In this document: in pieces, positions 49,258 to 58,725 of the stretch
How the letters are laid out: the number at the start of each line of letters is the position of its first letter
Numbering within the stretch: position 1 is the first letter of the stretch
From: Nonomuraea montanisoli
GTDB taxonomy: Bacteria > Actinomycetota > Actinomycetes > Streptosporangiales > Streptosporangiaceae
NCBI RefSeq assembly: GCF_013363975.1
Contig: NZ_JABWGN010000003.1
Location: 558,001-622,000 of the forward strand
DNA: 64,000 nt
Direction: 5' to 3'
The notes under the pieces: model-generated
The model's database searches: none
Told to the model about the DNA's origin: nothing
The model's input: only the letters and a program-made list of their open reading frames with translations
Position numbers and translations under genes: made by a program

Positions 49258-50528
49258 GTCCCCACGTTATCGGCGAGCAGATCGAGGGTGAGCGCGGCAC
49301 TCCACGAGAAGTCGCGGCAGCCGCGCCCGCTGCCGTCGAACGGGTCGAAGCACTCCCGGAAGCCCGCCTGCCGGACGAGGCGCAGCGTGCCGCCGGTGAG
49401 CTGGTCGCGCAGCGGGCCGAGGCCGTGCACGGAGGCGGCGCGGCGCAGCAGCCAGTTGGTGTTCACCCAGGAGGGCCCGCGCCAGTAGCGGGTGCGGTCG
49501 AACTGGGACGCGCGGATCTCGCAGCTCGGCACCGGGTAGCCGGTCGCGCCCATGAAGCGGGCCGACTGGAGCACGTCGACGAGCGCGCCGACGTGCTCGG
49601 CGGGCAGCCAGGGGTCGAGCAGCGGCCCGAACCCGCCGACCGTGCAGACCGGGATGAGCCGGTCGGTACGCAGGTCGCGGGCATAGAAGCAACCGTCCCA
49701 GAGGCGCTCCAGCAGGCCGCTCCGGATCCGCTCGGCCCGCTCGGCGTGCGGGGCGGGGTCGGCGCGGACGAGCGGCGCGAGCTCGGCCAGCGCCTGGCAG
49801 GAGGCCAGCCAGATGCCGTTGAACAGCGGGCACTCGACGGCGAACGGGTGGTCCTCGCGCAGGTACTCGGCCCGGTAGCCGGCGTCGCGGTAGCGCAGGG
49901 CGAGCCAGACGTACCGGTCGTGGTCGCTGTCGGGGTGGCGTTCGTCGAGGTCGAGGTTGCGGTAGCCGTACCGGATCTCGGGCAGGGCGGCGAGCGGCTG
50001 GTCCCACGCCGGGCTGTCGTCCATCCCGGACTCCCAGGGATGGACGATCGCGGCCAGCCCGCCCCCGCCGAGGTCGCGGGCGGCGGCGAGGTAGCGGTGC
50101 TGCGCGACCAGCGACGGGAAGGCGCGCCGCACGAACTCGACGTCCCCGGTGTGCCGGTAGATCCACCACAGGGCGAGCCCGTGGACGGGTGGCGCGGTGA
50201 GACCGGAGGTGAGCACGCGGGGCGCCGCGTCGTGGTCGTGCGAGCGCCAGACGGACGGCCCGGGGAAGTACGCCTCGGGCGTGTGGAAGACGATGTGCGG
50301 GACCATCCCGGTGGCCCACTGCCCGGCGAGGAGGCTGAGGAGCTCGGCGCGGGACCGCTCGGGGCGGTGCCGGGCGAGGCCCATCGCCACGAACGCGGAG
50401 TCCCAGCTCCACTGGTGGGGGTAGAGGCCGGGCGCGGGCACGGTGGCGGTCCCCGTCCAGTTCGCGTCGAGCACGGACAGCGCCTCACGCCCGAGCGCGG
50501 CGTCGTCGACCGCTGGCCGCGCATCCAT
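49254..50528 (-). CDS. MGH1/GH63-like (alpha/alpha)6 glycosidase
   Basis: A 424-residue (alpha/alpha)6-barrel protein. LYPHQWSWDSAFVAMGLARH is the usual motif with the predicted catalytic acid. IVHPWESGMDDSPAWD, CPLFNGIWLASCQAL and WRGPSWVNTNWLL resemble mannosylglycerate/glucosylglycerate hydrolases and GH63-type enzymes. It probably releases sugar from a compatible solute or small glycoside. No signal peptide, so cytoplasmic. It lies 32 bp after a small membrane-protein gene and overlaps the next gene by 4 bp. Confidence 0.83.
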   Translation of the reverse strand: MDARPAVDDAALGREALSVLDANWTGTATVPAPGLYPHQWSWDSAFVAMGLARHRPERSRAELLSLLAGQWATGMVPHIVFHTPEAYFPGPSVWRSHDHDAAPRVLTSGLTAPPVHGLALWWIYRHTGDVEFVRRAFPSLVAQHRYLAAARDLGGGGLAAIVHPWESGMDDSPAWDQPLAALPEIRYGYRNLDLDERHPDSDHDRYVWLALRYRDAGYRAEYLREDHPFAVECPLFNGIWLASCQALAELAPLVRADPAPHAERAERIRSGLLERLWDGCFYARDLRTDRLIPVCTVGGFGPLLDPWLPAEHVGALVDVLQSARFMGATGYPVPSCEIRASQFDRTRYWRGPSWVNTNWLLRRAASVHGLGPLRDQLTGGTLRLVRQAGFRECFDPFDGSGRGCRDFSWSAALTLDLLADNVGT

Positions 50529-50560
50529 TCATTTACTATGCGCCGCCCGGCGTTCGGAAG

Positions 50561-50719
50561 CTATGTCCTCTTCGTCCACTTTGACACAAGCATTACGCCT
50601 GCGGCGACGAGGCCGACGATGAGGCCCCACTTCAGCAGGGTGAAGGCGAGACCCAGCAGCGGGCCGATGAGCACCAGCGCGGCGAGCACGGCCGCGACGA
50701 TCAGAAGAATGCGTCCCAT
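50561..50719 (-). CDS. 52-residue membrane protein with two helices
   Basis: MGRILLIVAAVLAALVLIGP and LLGLAFTLLKWGLIVGLVAA form two hydrophobic helices, followed by a basic tail (SKWTKRT). The ATG at 50719-50717 is weakly supported by a ribosome-binding site (AGGAT about 16 nt upstream). The hydrophobic pattern, codon bias and place ahead of a same-strand gene support a real gene. Function unknown. Confidence 0.6.
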   Translation of the reverse strand: MGRILLIVAAVLAALVLIGPLLGLAFTLLKWGLIVGLVAAGVMLVSKWTKRT

Positions 50720-50877
50720 GCTTTGACGATAAAAGATCCTTTAAGCGTCTTGCAGGTGACACAGGGTTCAATCAGGGTCATGTCAGGGACCTCCCCCAGT
50801 TGCCGGAACCAACCCACCACGCCTCCCGTTAAGCCGGTAAAAGCGGGGGATCGGGGACCCTCTTCAGGGGGAGCGGG

Positions 50878-52149
50878 ATGAGCCTGGGACCACCCATGAG
50901 CAGGGAAGGGGCCGAGTACGCGCTGCGTGCCCGGGCCGAGGAGCGCGACCGCATCTCGGGGCACCTGCTCGACCTCGAATCACACACCACCTACCAACTC
51001 CTCAAGGGCGCCCCGCTGCGGGGCCTCACCCAGCGCCGCTGGGGCGCCGGCCAGGCCGCCCTGACCGCGCTGTGGACGCTGTACGACGCCTACCGGGGCG
51101 TCCTGCGCGACGCCGAGCAGATCAGGGCGTCGCGCGGGCGGCTCGGCTCGGAGCAGCTCGCCGTCCTGACGGGCCTGCTGGCCGGTCCATCCGTGGTGCT
51201 GAAGGCCGCGGTCAAGCCGGTCGAGCAGCGCTCGCTGCTGCCCGAGCAGGACGAGCGGCTCAGCCTCGACGAGGCCGTGGCCCGCATGGACGCCTCCTTC
51301 CAGGAGGTCACGGACGTGCTGGCGGACATCGACGCCGTCTGGTCGGCGGCGCTGCCCCGGCTGGACGCGGCCGACGCGCTGTTACGCGAGGTGACCGCCC
51401 TCCGGCGGGAGCTGGACGCGCCGGAATCCGGCGGGCCCGCGCAGGCGGACGCCCCGGAACCGGCCGATGTGGCGGGGACCCCCGAGGCGGCGGGCGTGGC
51501 GAAGGCTCCCGAGACGGCGGGCGTGGCCGGGGAGTTGAGGCGGCTGCGGACGTCCGTCCTGGAGGACCCCCTGGGCGCGCCGCCGTCCCCCCAGGACCTC
51601 GACCGGATCGACCGCCTCCTCGCCGCCCACCGCACGGACCTGGAGGAGGCGCTGCGGGCCAGGCGCGAGTACGGCCGGCGGCGCGAGGACCTGGCCGCCG
51701 CGCTGGACAGGGTGCGGGCCGCCGAGAGCGAGGCCCGGCTGGCCCACGGCGCGGTGGTCGTGAAGATCGCCCTGCCGGCGAGCGCCGTGCCGCGGAGCCG
51801 GGTGGACCCCCTGAGCGACGAGCTGGCCCTGCTCGACGCCTCCGCCGACGACTGGCTCGCCCGGGCCCGGCGGCTGGCCGCCCTGGAGCAGGCGGCGCGC
51901 CAGGCCGCCGATCAGGCGCGGGCCACGGCCGCGGCCATGTACGGCCTGCTCGGCAGGCGCGACGAGCTGCGCGGCCGGCTCGGCGCCTGCCAGGCCAAGG
52001 CGGTGCGCAGCGGCACGGCGGAGGACCCGGAGGCGATCCGGCTCTACGAGCGGGCGCGGCTGCTGTTGTGGACCGCGCCCTGCGACCTGACGAAGGCGGC
52101 CGAGGCCGTCGACCTGTACCAGCGCGCGATCCATGGAGGTGGCCGATGA
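50878..52149 (+). CDS. coiled-coil protein, first gene of the PknG-type operon
   Basis: A 423-residue, Ala/Leu/Arg/Glu-rich helical protein with several predicted coiled coils (such as LEEALRARREYGRRREDLAA and LEQAARQAADQARATAAAMY). A Pro/Ala linker (about 180-220) contains a short repeat (EPADVAGTPEAAGVAKAPET). No enzyme motif. The C-terminus (DPEAIRLYERARLLLW, DLYQRAIHGGG) resembles a TPR-like end. ATG follows GGGGAG; the stop overlaps the pknG start (ATGA). Probably an adaptor for the signalling complex encoded downstream. Confidence 0.75.
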   Translation: MSLGPPMSREGAEYALRARAEERDRISGHLLDLESHTTYQLLKGAPLRGLTQRRWGAGQAALTALWTLYDAYRGVLRDAEQIRASRGRLGSEQLAVLTGLLAGPSVVLKAAVKPVEQRSLLPEQDERLSLDEAVARMDASFQEVTDVLADIDAVWSAALPRLDAADALLREVTALRRELDAPESGGPAQADAPEPADVAGTPEAAGVAKAPETAGVAGELRRLRTSVLEDPLGAPPSPQDLDRIDRLLAAHRTDLEEALRARREYGRRREDLAAALDRVRAAESEARLAHGAVVVKIALPASAVPRSRVDPLSDELALLDASADDWLARARRLAALEQAARQAADQARATAAAMYGLLGRRDELRGRLGACQAKAVRSGTAEDPEAIRLYERARLLLWTAPCDLTKAAEAVDLYQRAIHGGGR

Positions 52150-54482
52150 GCGGATGTCGGCAGCCCGGCTGCACGGGCACGATCGAGGACGGTTACTGCG
52201 ACCTGTGCGGCCACCCCGAGACCGCGGCGGCCCCCTTATCCGGGCCGTCCGCCGGGACCGGAGCGGGCACGGGCGCACACGGGGCGGGCACACCCGGGAC
52301 GGGCGCGGGGACCGGCGCAGGCGCGGGGACGGGCTCAGGGGCCGGCGCAGGCGTGGGGACGGGCTCAGGGGCCGGTTCGGGGGCCGCGCCGTCCCCGTCC
52401 GGCGGCTCCCCCGGTTACGACGCCCCCACCCCCAGCCGCCCGCTCACCGGCCCGGTCAGCACCGGCCGCTCCCGCGCGGGAGCGCTGCCCGAGCTGGCCG
52501 ACCTGCCGTCGGTGCCCTACCGCGACCCGGCCGCCGCCGTCATGACCAACCCCGAGGTGCCGGAGGACAAGCGCTTCTGCTCCAACCCCGACTGCGGCAA
52601 GCCGATCGGCCGCTCGCGCGACGGCCGGCCGGGGCTGAGCGCCGGTTTCTGCCCGCACTGCCGGCGCGAGTTCTCGTTCACGCCCAAGCTCGCCAAGGGC
52701 GACCTCGTCGGCGGCCAGTACCGGGTGCTGGGCTGCCTGGCGCACGGCGGCCTCGGCTGGGTCTACCTGGCCGCCGACGAGAACCTCGACGGCCGCTGGG
52801 TGGTGCTCAAGGGCCTGCTCAACACCGCCGACGCCGAGGCGCTGGCGGCGGCCGAGGCCGAGCGGCGCTTCCTCACCACGGTCGACCACCCCAACATCGT
52901 CAAGATCTTCAACTTCCAGCGGCAGGCCGGCCTCGACTACATCGTCATGGAGTACGTGGGCGGCCAGTCGCTGCACGAGCTGCGCCGCCAGGGGCCGCAG
53001 CCGCTGCGCGAGACCCTCATGTACGGCCGCGAGATCCTGCGCGCGTTCGCGTACCTGCACGAGCAGGGCCTGGTCTACTGCGACCTGAAGCCGGCCAACG
53101 TGATCCGGGTCGGCAAGCAGCTCAGGCTCATCGACCTGGGCGCGGTCCAGCGCGTCGGCTCCCCGCCGGGCTCGTCGTGGGCCACGCTCGGCTACCACGC
53201 GCCCGAGCTGGACACCCGGCCCGCGTCGGTGGCCTCCGACCTGTACACGGTGGGGCGGACGCTGGCGGTCATGGCCATCCCGTCGTTCAGCCCGGCCAGG
53301 AACGGCGTCGAGACGCCGCTGCCCGACAGCTTCGGCACCGAGTCGTTCATCCGGCTGCTGCGCCGGGCCACCGCCCCCGACCCGGCCGCCCGCTTCCAGA
53401 GCGCCGAGGAGATGGAGGCGCAGCTCGTCGGCGTGCTGCGCGAGGTCAGCGCGCTCGCCGACGGCCGCCCGTACCCGGCGCTGTCGCCGCTGTTCGGCCC
53501 GGAACGGCTCGCGGCGGGCGCGGCGCTGTCGGCCGACACCGGCCGGGTGTTCGACCCGCTCGACCCCCACGCGGCGGCCGCGGCGCTGCCCGTGCCGCTC
53601 GCCGACCCCGAGGACCCGGCGGCGGGCGCGCTGGCGGGCCTGGTCGGGCGCGACCCCGCCCAGCTCGTCACGCAGGTGGCGGCGATGCCGCAGACCCCCG
53701 AGACCTGGCTCACCCGGGCCCGGCTGCTCGCCGAGCAGGGCTCCGAGGGGGCCGCCCAGGCCCTCGACGACGCCGAGCGCGCGCTGCCCGGCGACTGGCG
53801 GATCACCTGGTATCGCGGTGTGCGGGAGCTCGCGCTCGGGCAGGCGGCGCGGGCCGTGCCGCTGTTCGACGCGTGCCTGTCCACGCTGCCGGGCGAGTGC
53901 GCGCCCAAGCTGGCGCTGGCCTTCGCGCTGGAGTGCTCGGGGAAGGACGCCTCCCCCTGGTACGACAGCGTGTGGCGGACCGACCACGGGTACGTGAGCG
54001 CGGCCTTCGGGCTGGCCCGGGCGGGCCGGACCGCGGTGCTGGACGAGGTGCCGCCCACGTCCTCGCACCGGGTGGCCGCGCAGCTCGCCCTGGTCGCGTC
54101 GGTCGCGCGGGCGCCGCGGCCCGAGGCGCTGCGCCCGGAGGAGCCGGCGGCGGCGGCCGACCGGCTGGACGACCTGACCGACCTCGACCCGCGCCGCCGC
54201 GAGGCGATGACCGCCGAGCTGCTCCAGGCGGCGCTGGCGTGGCTGCGCGCCTCGGGCGCGCCACCGGGAGCCGCCGCGGGGCCAGGAGCCGCCGCAGGGG
54301 CGGGGGCGGGAGCCGGGGCGCCGGGCGGGCTCACCGTGGCGGGCGCGCCGTTCACCGACCGCGGCCTGCGCGAGCGGCTGGAGGGCATCCTCCGCCGCCT
54401 GGCCGTCGCCGCGGACACCCGGCAGGAACGCCACGACCTCATCGACCGGGCCAACGCCGTACGCCCCCGGACGTGGCTGTGA
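52146..54482 (+). CDS. pknG: PknG-like serine/threonine protein kinase
   Basis: A 778-residue kinase. A small zinc-ribbon-like N-terminus (CRQPGC...CDLC) and a Gly/Thr-rich repeat linker (about 35-80) precede a rubredoxin-like metal site (FCSNPDC, GFCPHCRREF; C145, C150, C169, C172). The kinase domain has LAHGGLGWVYLAADENLDG, K222, YCDLKPANV with D313, and IDLGAV in place of DFG. A TPR domain follows (about 520-690). This domain order matches mycobacterial PknG, which phosphorylates the FHA protein GarA and controls glutamate metabolism with GlnX/GlnH. The last 80 residues carry an Ala/Gly linker and a helical tail. Confidence 0.93.
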   Translation: MSGCRQPGCTGTIEDGYCDLCGHPETAAAPLSGPSAGTGAGTGAHGAGTPGTGAGTGAGAGTGSGAGAGVGTGSGAGSGAAPSPSGGSPGYDAPTPSRPLTGPVSTGRSRAGALPELADLPSVPYRDPAAAVMTNPEVPEDKRFCSNPDCGKPIGRSRDGRPGLSAGFCPHCRREFSFTPKLAKGDLVGGQYRVLGCLAHGGLGWVYLAADENLDGRWVVLKGLLNTADAEALAAAEAERRFLTTVDHPNIVKIFNFQRQAGLDYIVMEYVGGQSLHELRRQGPQPLRETLMYGREILRAFAYLHEQGLVYCDLKPANVIRVGKQLRLIDLGAVQRVGSPPGSSWATLGYHAPELDTRPASVASDLYTVGRTLAVMAIPSFSPARNGVETPLPDSFGTESFIRLLRRATAPDPAARFQSAEEMEAQLVGVLREVSALADGRPYPALSPLFGPERLAAGAALSADTGRVFDPLDPHAAAAALPVPLADPEDPAAGALAGLVGRDPAQLVTQVAAMPQTPETWLTRARLLAEQGSEGAAQALDDAERALPGDWRITWYRGVRELALGQAARAVPLFDACLSTLPGECAPKLALAFALECSGKDASPWYDSVWRTDHGYVSAAFGLARAGRTAVLDEVPPTSSHRVAAQLALVASVARAPRPEALRPEEPAAAADRLDDLTDLDPRRREAMTAELLQAALAWLRASGAPPGAAAGPGAAAGAGAGAGAPGGLTVAGAPFTDRGLRERLEGILRRLAVAADTRQERHDLIDRANAVRPRTWL

Positions 54483-55330
54483 CCTGCCCCCTCTGCGCGG
54501 CCCCGGTGCTGGCCGAGCACGCCTTCTGCGAGGCGTGCGGCCACGAGCTGGGCGCCCCGGCCTGCGCCGCTTGCGGGGCGCAGGCGGTGGACGCCGACGG
54601 CTACTGCGAGCGGTGCGGGCTGCGTCAGCCCACCGGCAGGGACGAGGCGGAGCTCACGCTGCCCGGCGGCGCGGCGGCGGTCACGCACAAGGGGCTGCGC
54701 CGGGCCCGCAACGAGGACGCGATGGCGCTGCTGGAGGCCGGCGACGTGACCGTGGCGGTGGTGTGCGACGGCGTGGGCAGCTCGCCGCGCGCCGACGAGG
54801 CGTCGGCCGTGGCGGTGGAGATCGCGGCCCCGGCGCTGGCGCGCGGGACGGGCCCGGCTGAGGCGTTCGCGCTGGCGGGCAAGGCCGTGGCCAAGCTGGG
54901 CTCCTCCCCGGACGACGCCCCGGCCTGCACGTACGTCTCGGCGGTCGTCGCCGGAGGCCGGGCGACGCTCGCCTGGGCCGGCGACTCGCGCGTCTACTGG
55001 CTCCCGCACGGCGCCGGGCCGGTGAGCGCGGTGCGGCTGACCGACGACCACGCGACGTCCACCGGCGAGATCACCGCGTGGCTCGGCGCCGACGCCGGCG
55101 ACTGGAAGCCGAGCGTCCGCGTCTTCGAACCGCCCGGCCCCGGGTCGCTGCTGGTGTGCAGCGACGGCCTGTGGCGCTACCTGGACGGCCACACCGTCCC
55201 CGGCACGGCCGTCCACCCGGACGGCCGCCCCCTCGACCTGGCCCGCGAGCTGCTGCGCCACGCGCTCGGCTGCGGCGGCCACGACAACGTGACCATCGTC
55301 CTGATCCCCCTAGGAGGACAGCATGGGTGA
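54479..55330 (+). CDS. PP2C-family serine/threonine phosphatase with double zinc ribbon
   Basis: A 283-residue protein. Two zinc ribbons (CPLCAAPV...CEACG; CAACGAQ...CERCG) precede the PP2C core: THKGLRRARNEDAMALLEAG, VCDGVGSSPRADEASAVAVE, WAGDSRVYW, LLVCSDGLWRYLDG and GGHDNVTIVL, with metal-binding aspartates in each. It should reverse phosphorylation by the adjacent kinase. GTG start overlaps the pknG stop (GTGA). Its stop overlaps the VWA start by 8 bp. Confidence 0.92.
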   Translation: MTCPLCAAPVLAEHAFCEACGHELGAPACAACGAQAVDADGYCERCGLRQPTGRDEAELTLPGGAAAVTHKGLRRARNEDAMALLEAGDVTVAVVCDGVGSSPRADEASAVAVEIAAPALARGTGPAEAFALAGKAVAKLGSSPDDAPACTYVSAVVAGGRATLAWAGDSRVYWLPHGAGPVSAVRLTDDHATSTGEITAWLGADAGDWKPSVRVFEPPGPGSLLVCSDGLWRYLDGHTVPGTAVHPDGRPLDLARELLRHALGCGGHDNVTIVLIPLGGQHG

Positions 55331-56615
55331 CCAGCCCGCCTTCACGCTCCAGATCGACCAGAACAAGTACCTGCCGCTCGACGGGCGTGAGGTCCACGCC
55401 ATCCTCACCGTCTCCTCCACCGGGACGGTCACGACGACGACGTCCGTGCCGGCCGAGGCCGCCGAAGTGATCATCGTGGACACGTCCGGCTCCATGAGCG
55501 GCGGCAAGATCCGCGAGGCGCGGCAGGCCGCCGCGAGCGCCGTGCAGGCGCTGCGGGACGGCGTGAACTTCGCGGTGATCGCGGGCACCGACACGGCCCG
55601 CGTGATCTACCCGCGCGGCCGCACGATGGCGCGGGCCTCGCGCGCCACCCGCGCCGAGGCGCAGACCGCCATCGGCCGGCTGTCGGCCAACGGCGGCACG
55701 TCCATCGGCGAGTGGCTGCTGCTGGCCCGCGACCTGCTCGACGCGCACCCCGACGCGATCCGGCACGCCCTGCTGATGACCGACGGGCAGAACAACGAGA
55801 GCAGCGACGCCTTCGCCCGCGCCCTGTCGGCCTGCTCGGGCCGGTTCGTGTGCGACAGCCTGGGCGTGGGCTCCGACTGGGTGCCGGCCGAGCTGCGCAA
55901 GGTGTCCGAGGCGCTGCTCGGCACGTTCGACTTCGTCCGCAACCAGAGCGACCTGTCGGCCTTCTTCAACCGCATCACCCAGGAGTCGATGAGCAAGACC
56001 GTGGCCGAGCTGGCGCTGCGGGTGTGGGTGCCGCAGACCGCGACCCTCACGTTCGTCAAGCAGGTCTCCCCCACGCTGCTCGACCTGACCGGCAAGCGCG
56101 CCGACGTCAACCCGCTGACCGGCGACTACCCCACCGGCTCGTGGGGCGCGGAGGAGCGCGAGTACCACCTGTGCGTGGAGGTGCCGCCCGGCCAGATCGG
56201 CACCGAGATCCGCGCCGGCTGGGTGAAGCTGGTGCGTCCCGACACCCAGGAGGTGCTGGCCAGCGGCAACGTGCTCGCCCAGTGGACCGACGACCTGGCC
56301 CAGTCCACCCGGATCAACGGCAAGGTCGCCCACTACACCGGCCAGGCCGAGCTGCACGAGCTGATCCAGGAGGGGCTGAGCGCGCGGGCCGCGGGCCACG
56401 TGGACGTCGCGACCGCCCGCCTGGCCAAGGCCCGGCAGATCGCGGCCGAGTCGGGCCGCGAGGACACGGCGCGGCTGCTGGACAAGGTCGTCGAGGTCGA
56501 TCCGCGCGACGGCACGGCGCGGCTGCGCCGCAACGTGGACAAGGCCGACGAGATCGAGCTGGACACCGGCTCGGTCCGCACGAGCCGGCTGCGGCAGGGC
56601 GGGGAGGGCTCCTGA
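55323..56615 (+). CDS. von Willebrand factor A-domain protein
   Basis: A 430-residue protein with a VWA domain at about 45-210. The MIDAS motif DTSGSMSGGK, the conserved Thr in NGGTSIGEWL and Asp in LLMTDGQNNE are intact, so Mg2+-dependent ligand binding is expected. The C-terminal half has beta-sandwich segments and a helical bundle (ELHEL...RQIAAESG). AGGAGG precedes the ATG. The place between phosphatase and FHA genes suggests a structural part of the signalling complex. Confidence 0.9.
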   Translation: MGDQPAFTLQIDQNKYLPLDGREVHAILTVSSTGTVTTTTSVPAEAAEVIIVDTSGSMSGGKIREARQAAASAVQALRDGVNFAVIAGTDTARVIYPRGRTMARASRATRAEAQTAIGRLSANGGTSIGEWLLLARDLLDAHPDAIRHALLMTDGQNNESSDAFARALSACSGRFVCDSLGVGSDWVPAELRKVSEALLGTFDFVRNQSDLSAFFNRITQESMSKTVAELALRVWVPQTATLTFVKQVSPTLLDLTGKRADVNPLTGDYPTGSWGAEEREYHLCVEVPPGQIGTEIRAGWVKLVRPDTQEVLASGNVLAQWTDDLAQSTRINGKVAHYTGQAELHELIQEGLSARAAGHVDVATARLAKARQIAAESGREDTARLLDKVVEVDPRDGTARLRRNVDKADEIELDTGSVRTSRLRQGGEGS

Positions 56616-57295
56616 TGGCCACCTGCCCGCAGGGACACGCCTCGGGCGACGACGACTACTGCGACGTCTGCGGGGCCCGGATGGCCGGCTCCCCGGGCGC
56701 CGCCCCGAGCTCAGCCGGCTCCCCCGGCGCTCCGCCCGCCGCCCCGGGCGGGTCGCCCGCGCCCTCCGGGGCGGGCCAGGGGCCGGTGGAGGAGTGCCCG
56801 GTCTGCCGGACGCCGCGCGCCGGCCAGTACTGCGAGGTGTGCGGCCACGACTACTCCGGCAGCGCGCCGCCCCGCGTCCCGGTGGTCGCGGCCCGCTGGG
56901 AGGCCGTCACCGGCGCCGACCGCGCCTACTACGAGGAGGTCGTCGGCCAGGGCGGTCCCGACGCGCACACGATCGCCTTCCCGCCGTACTGCCCGGAACG
57001 CTCCTTCCCGCTCGCCGGCGAGCAGGTGCGCATCGGGCGCGGCAGCAGCAAGCGCCCCGTCAAGCCGGAGATCGACCTGACCGGGCCGCCGGAGGACCCG
57101 GGCGTCTCGCACCTGCACGCGGTGCTGCTCGCGCAGCACGACGGGTCCTGGACACTCGTCGATCCCGGCTCCGCCAACGGCACGCGGGTCAACGGCAAGC
57201 CGGTCGCCGTCAACGTGCCCGTCCCGGTGGGGCCGGGCGACCGCATCCACGTGGGCGCGTGGACGGTCATCACGATCAGGGAGGGAACGCCGTGA
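56615..57295 (+). CDS. FHA-domain protein with zinc ribbons
   Basis: A 226-residue protein. Two zinc ribbons (CPQGHASGDDDYCDVCG; CPVCRTPRAGQYCEVCG) flank a Pro/Ala/Gly linker. A C-terminal FHA domain (about 130-225) has the signature residues in VRIGRGSSKR, VSHLHAVLL and ANGTRVNG. FHA domains bind phosphothreonine, so this may be the kinase's substrate or reader, analogous to GarA. Start overlaps the VWA stop by one base (TGATG). Confidence 0.92.
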   Translation: MATCPQGHASGDDDYCDVCGARMAGSPGAAPSSAGSPGAPPAAPGGSPAPSGAGQGPVEECPVCRTPRAGQYCEVCGHDYSGSAPPRVPVVAARWEAVTGADRAYYEEVVGQGGPDAHTIAFPPYCPERSFPLAGEQVRIGRGSSKRPVKPEIDLTGPPEDPGVSHLHAVLLAQHDGSWTLVDPGSANGTRVNGKPVAVNVPVPVGPGDRIHVGAWTVITIREGTP

Positions 57296-58725
57296 CCACC
57301 GTCCAGGCACCGCCGCCGTCCGCCCCGCCGCCGTCCACCTCCTCGCCGTCCGCCCCGCCCGCCCCGGTCGGCACGCTCCCGGCGGTGCGGCCGCCCGCGC
57401 CACGGCGCCGCAGCGTGCCCCGCAGGATCCAGGTCATCACGGGTGTCACGGTCACGACCCTGGCGCTGCTGTTCGGCTCGCTCGCGGTGGGCAGCGCCGC
57501 CGCCCGCGACGGCCTGCGCGTCATCGGGCGCGACGCCGGCCCCCAGGTGCTCGCCACCGCCGGCCTGTACTTCGGGCTGAGCGACATGGACGCGCAGATC
57601 GCCGACGCGCTGCTCATGGGCCAGGGGTACGGCGAACGGCGGCAGGAGGCGCTGGCCCGCTACGAGCGGCGGCGCTCCGAGGCCGACGACGCGCTGATGA
57701 AGGCATTCGAGCTGTCCGGCGACGATCCCGCCGAGCGGCGCACCGTCCAGTCGGTGCTCGACGGCCTCGGCCGCTACGAGCGGCTGGTCGGGCAGGCGCT
57801 GCTGCTCGACTCCCAGGCCCGCCACCCGGCCGGCGCCCCGCCGGAGCGGGTCGTCGCGGTCTACCGGCAGGCCACCGACCTGATGCGGCTGGTCCTGCTC
57901 CCCCAGGCGTACAACCTGACCCTGGAGAGCGGCACGATCGTGCGCCGCACGTACGACGAGAAGAGCGTCGTCGTGCCCGCCCTGCGGGTCGTGGTGATCG
58001 TGACCGGGCTGGTGGCGCTGGCCTGCCTGGTGTGGCTCCAGGTGTACCTGGCGCGGCGCTTCCGGCGCGTGTTCGGGCTCGCGCTGCTGGCGGCCACGCT
58101 GGCCACGGCGGTCGCGCTCGTGGCCGGGGCGAGCGTGCTCGGGCAGGACGAGCGTGACCTGCGGGCGGCCAAGACGCAGGGCTTCGACCCGGTGCTCAAC
58201 GTGGCGCGGGCCCGGGCGATCAGCAACAGCATGCAGGGCGACCAGAGCCGCTACCTGCTGGACAAGGTCCGGGCCGACACCTACGAGCACACCTATCTGG
58301 ACAAGGCGCAGACGGTGTTCTACCTGCCGGCGGGCAACCTCGACGCCTACCACGCCGCCGTGACCGCCTCCAGGACGGGCTACCTCGGCCTCATGGGCGA
58401 CCGCCTCGGCGGCCAGGACGGCGAGCGGACGCTGAGCGCCTACCAGGCGTTCCAGCGGGCCGACACCGGCTTCCGGGCGCTCGCCGCGGCCGGGCGGGCC
58501 GACGACGCCGTGGCGGCGCGGCTCGGGGAGGTCCGGCAGGCGTTCGACACCTACGACGGCGCCCTGGTGGCCCTGTCGCGCGGCCACGAGGACGCCTTCC
58601 GGCGGGCCGTCGGCGACGGCGAGCGGGCGCTGGACGACCTGTGGCGGCTGCTCCCGTTCGCGATCGGCGGCATCGCGCTGCTGATCCTCGCGGGTGTCTG
58701 GCCCCGGCTGAAGGAGTACCGATGA
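57292..58725 (+). CDS. glnX: GlnX-like membrane protein
   Basis: A 477-residue protein with a Pro-rich N-tail and four hydrophobic helices: about 47-70, 220-245, 258-282 and 457-475. Two extracytoplasmic helical loops (about 70-218 and 282-455) resemble four-helix sensor bundles. Size, topology and position between pknG and glnH fit GlnX, which passes the glutamate/aspartate signal from GlnH to PknG in mycobacteria. GTG start overlaps the FHA gene by 4 bp. Confidence 0.82.
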   Translation: MTTVQAPPPSAPPPSTSSPSAPPAPVGTLPAVRPPAPRRRSVPRRIQVITGVTVTTLALLFGSLAVGSAAARDGLRVIGRDAGPQVLATAGLYFGLSDMDAQIADALLMGQGYGERRQEALARYERRRSEADDALMKAFELSGDDPAERRTVQSVLDGLGRYERLVGQALLLDSQARHPAGAPPERVVAVYRQATDLMRLVLLPQAYNLTLESGTIVRRTYDEKSVVVPALRVVVIVTGLVALACLVWLQVYLARRFRRVFGLALLAATLATAVALVAGASVLGQDERDLRAAKTQGFDPVLNVARARAISNSMQGDQSRYLLDKVRADTYEHTYLDKAQTVFYLPAGNLDAYHAAVTASRTGYLGLMGDRLGGQDGERTLSAYQAFQRADTGFRALAAAGRADDAVAARLGEVRQAFDTYDGALVALSRGHEDAFRRAVGDGERALDDLWRLLPFAIGGIALLILAGVWPRLKEYR

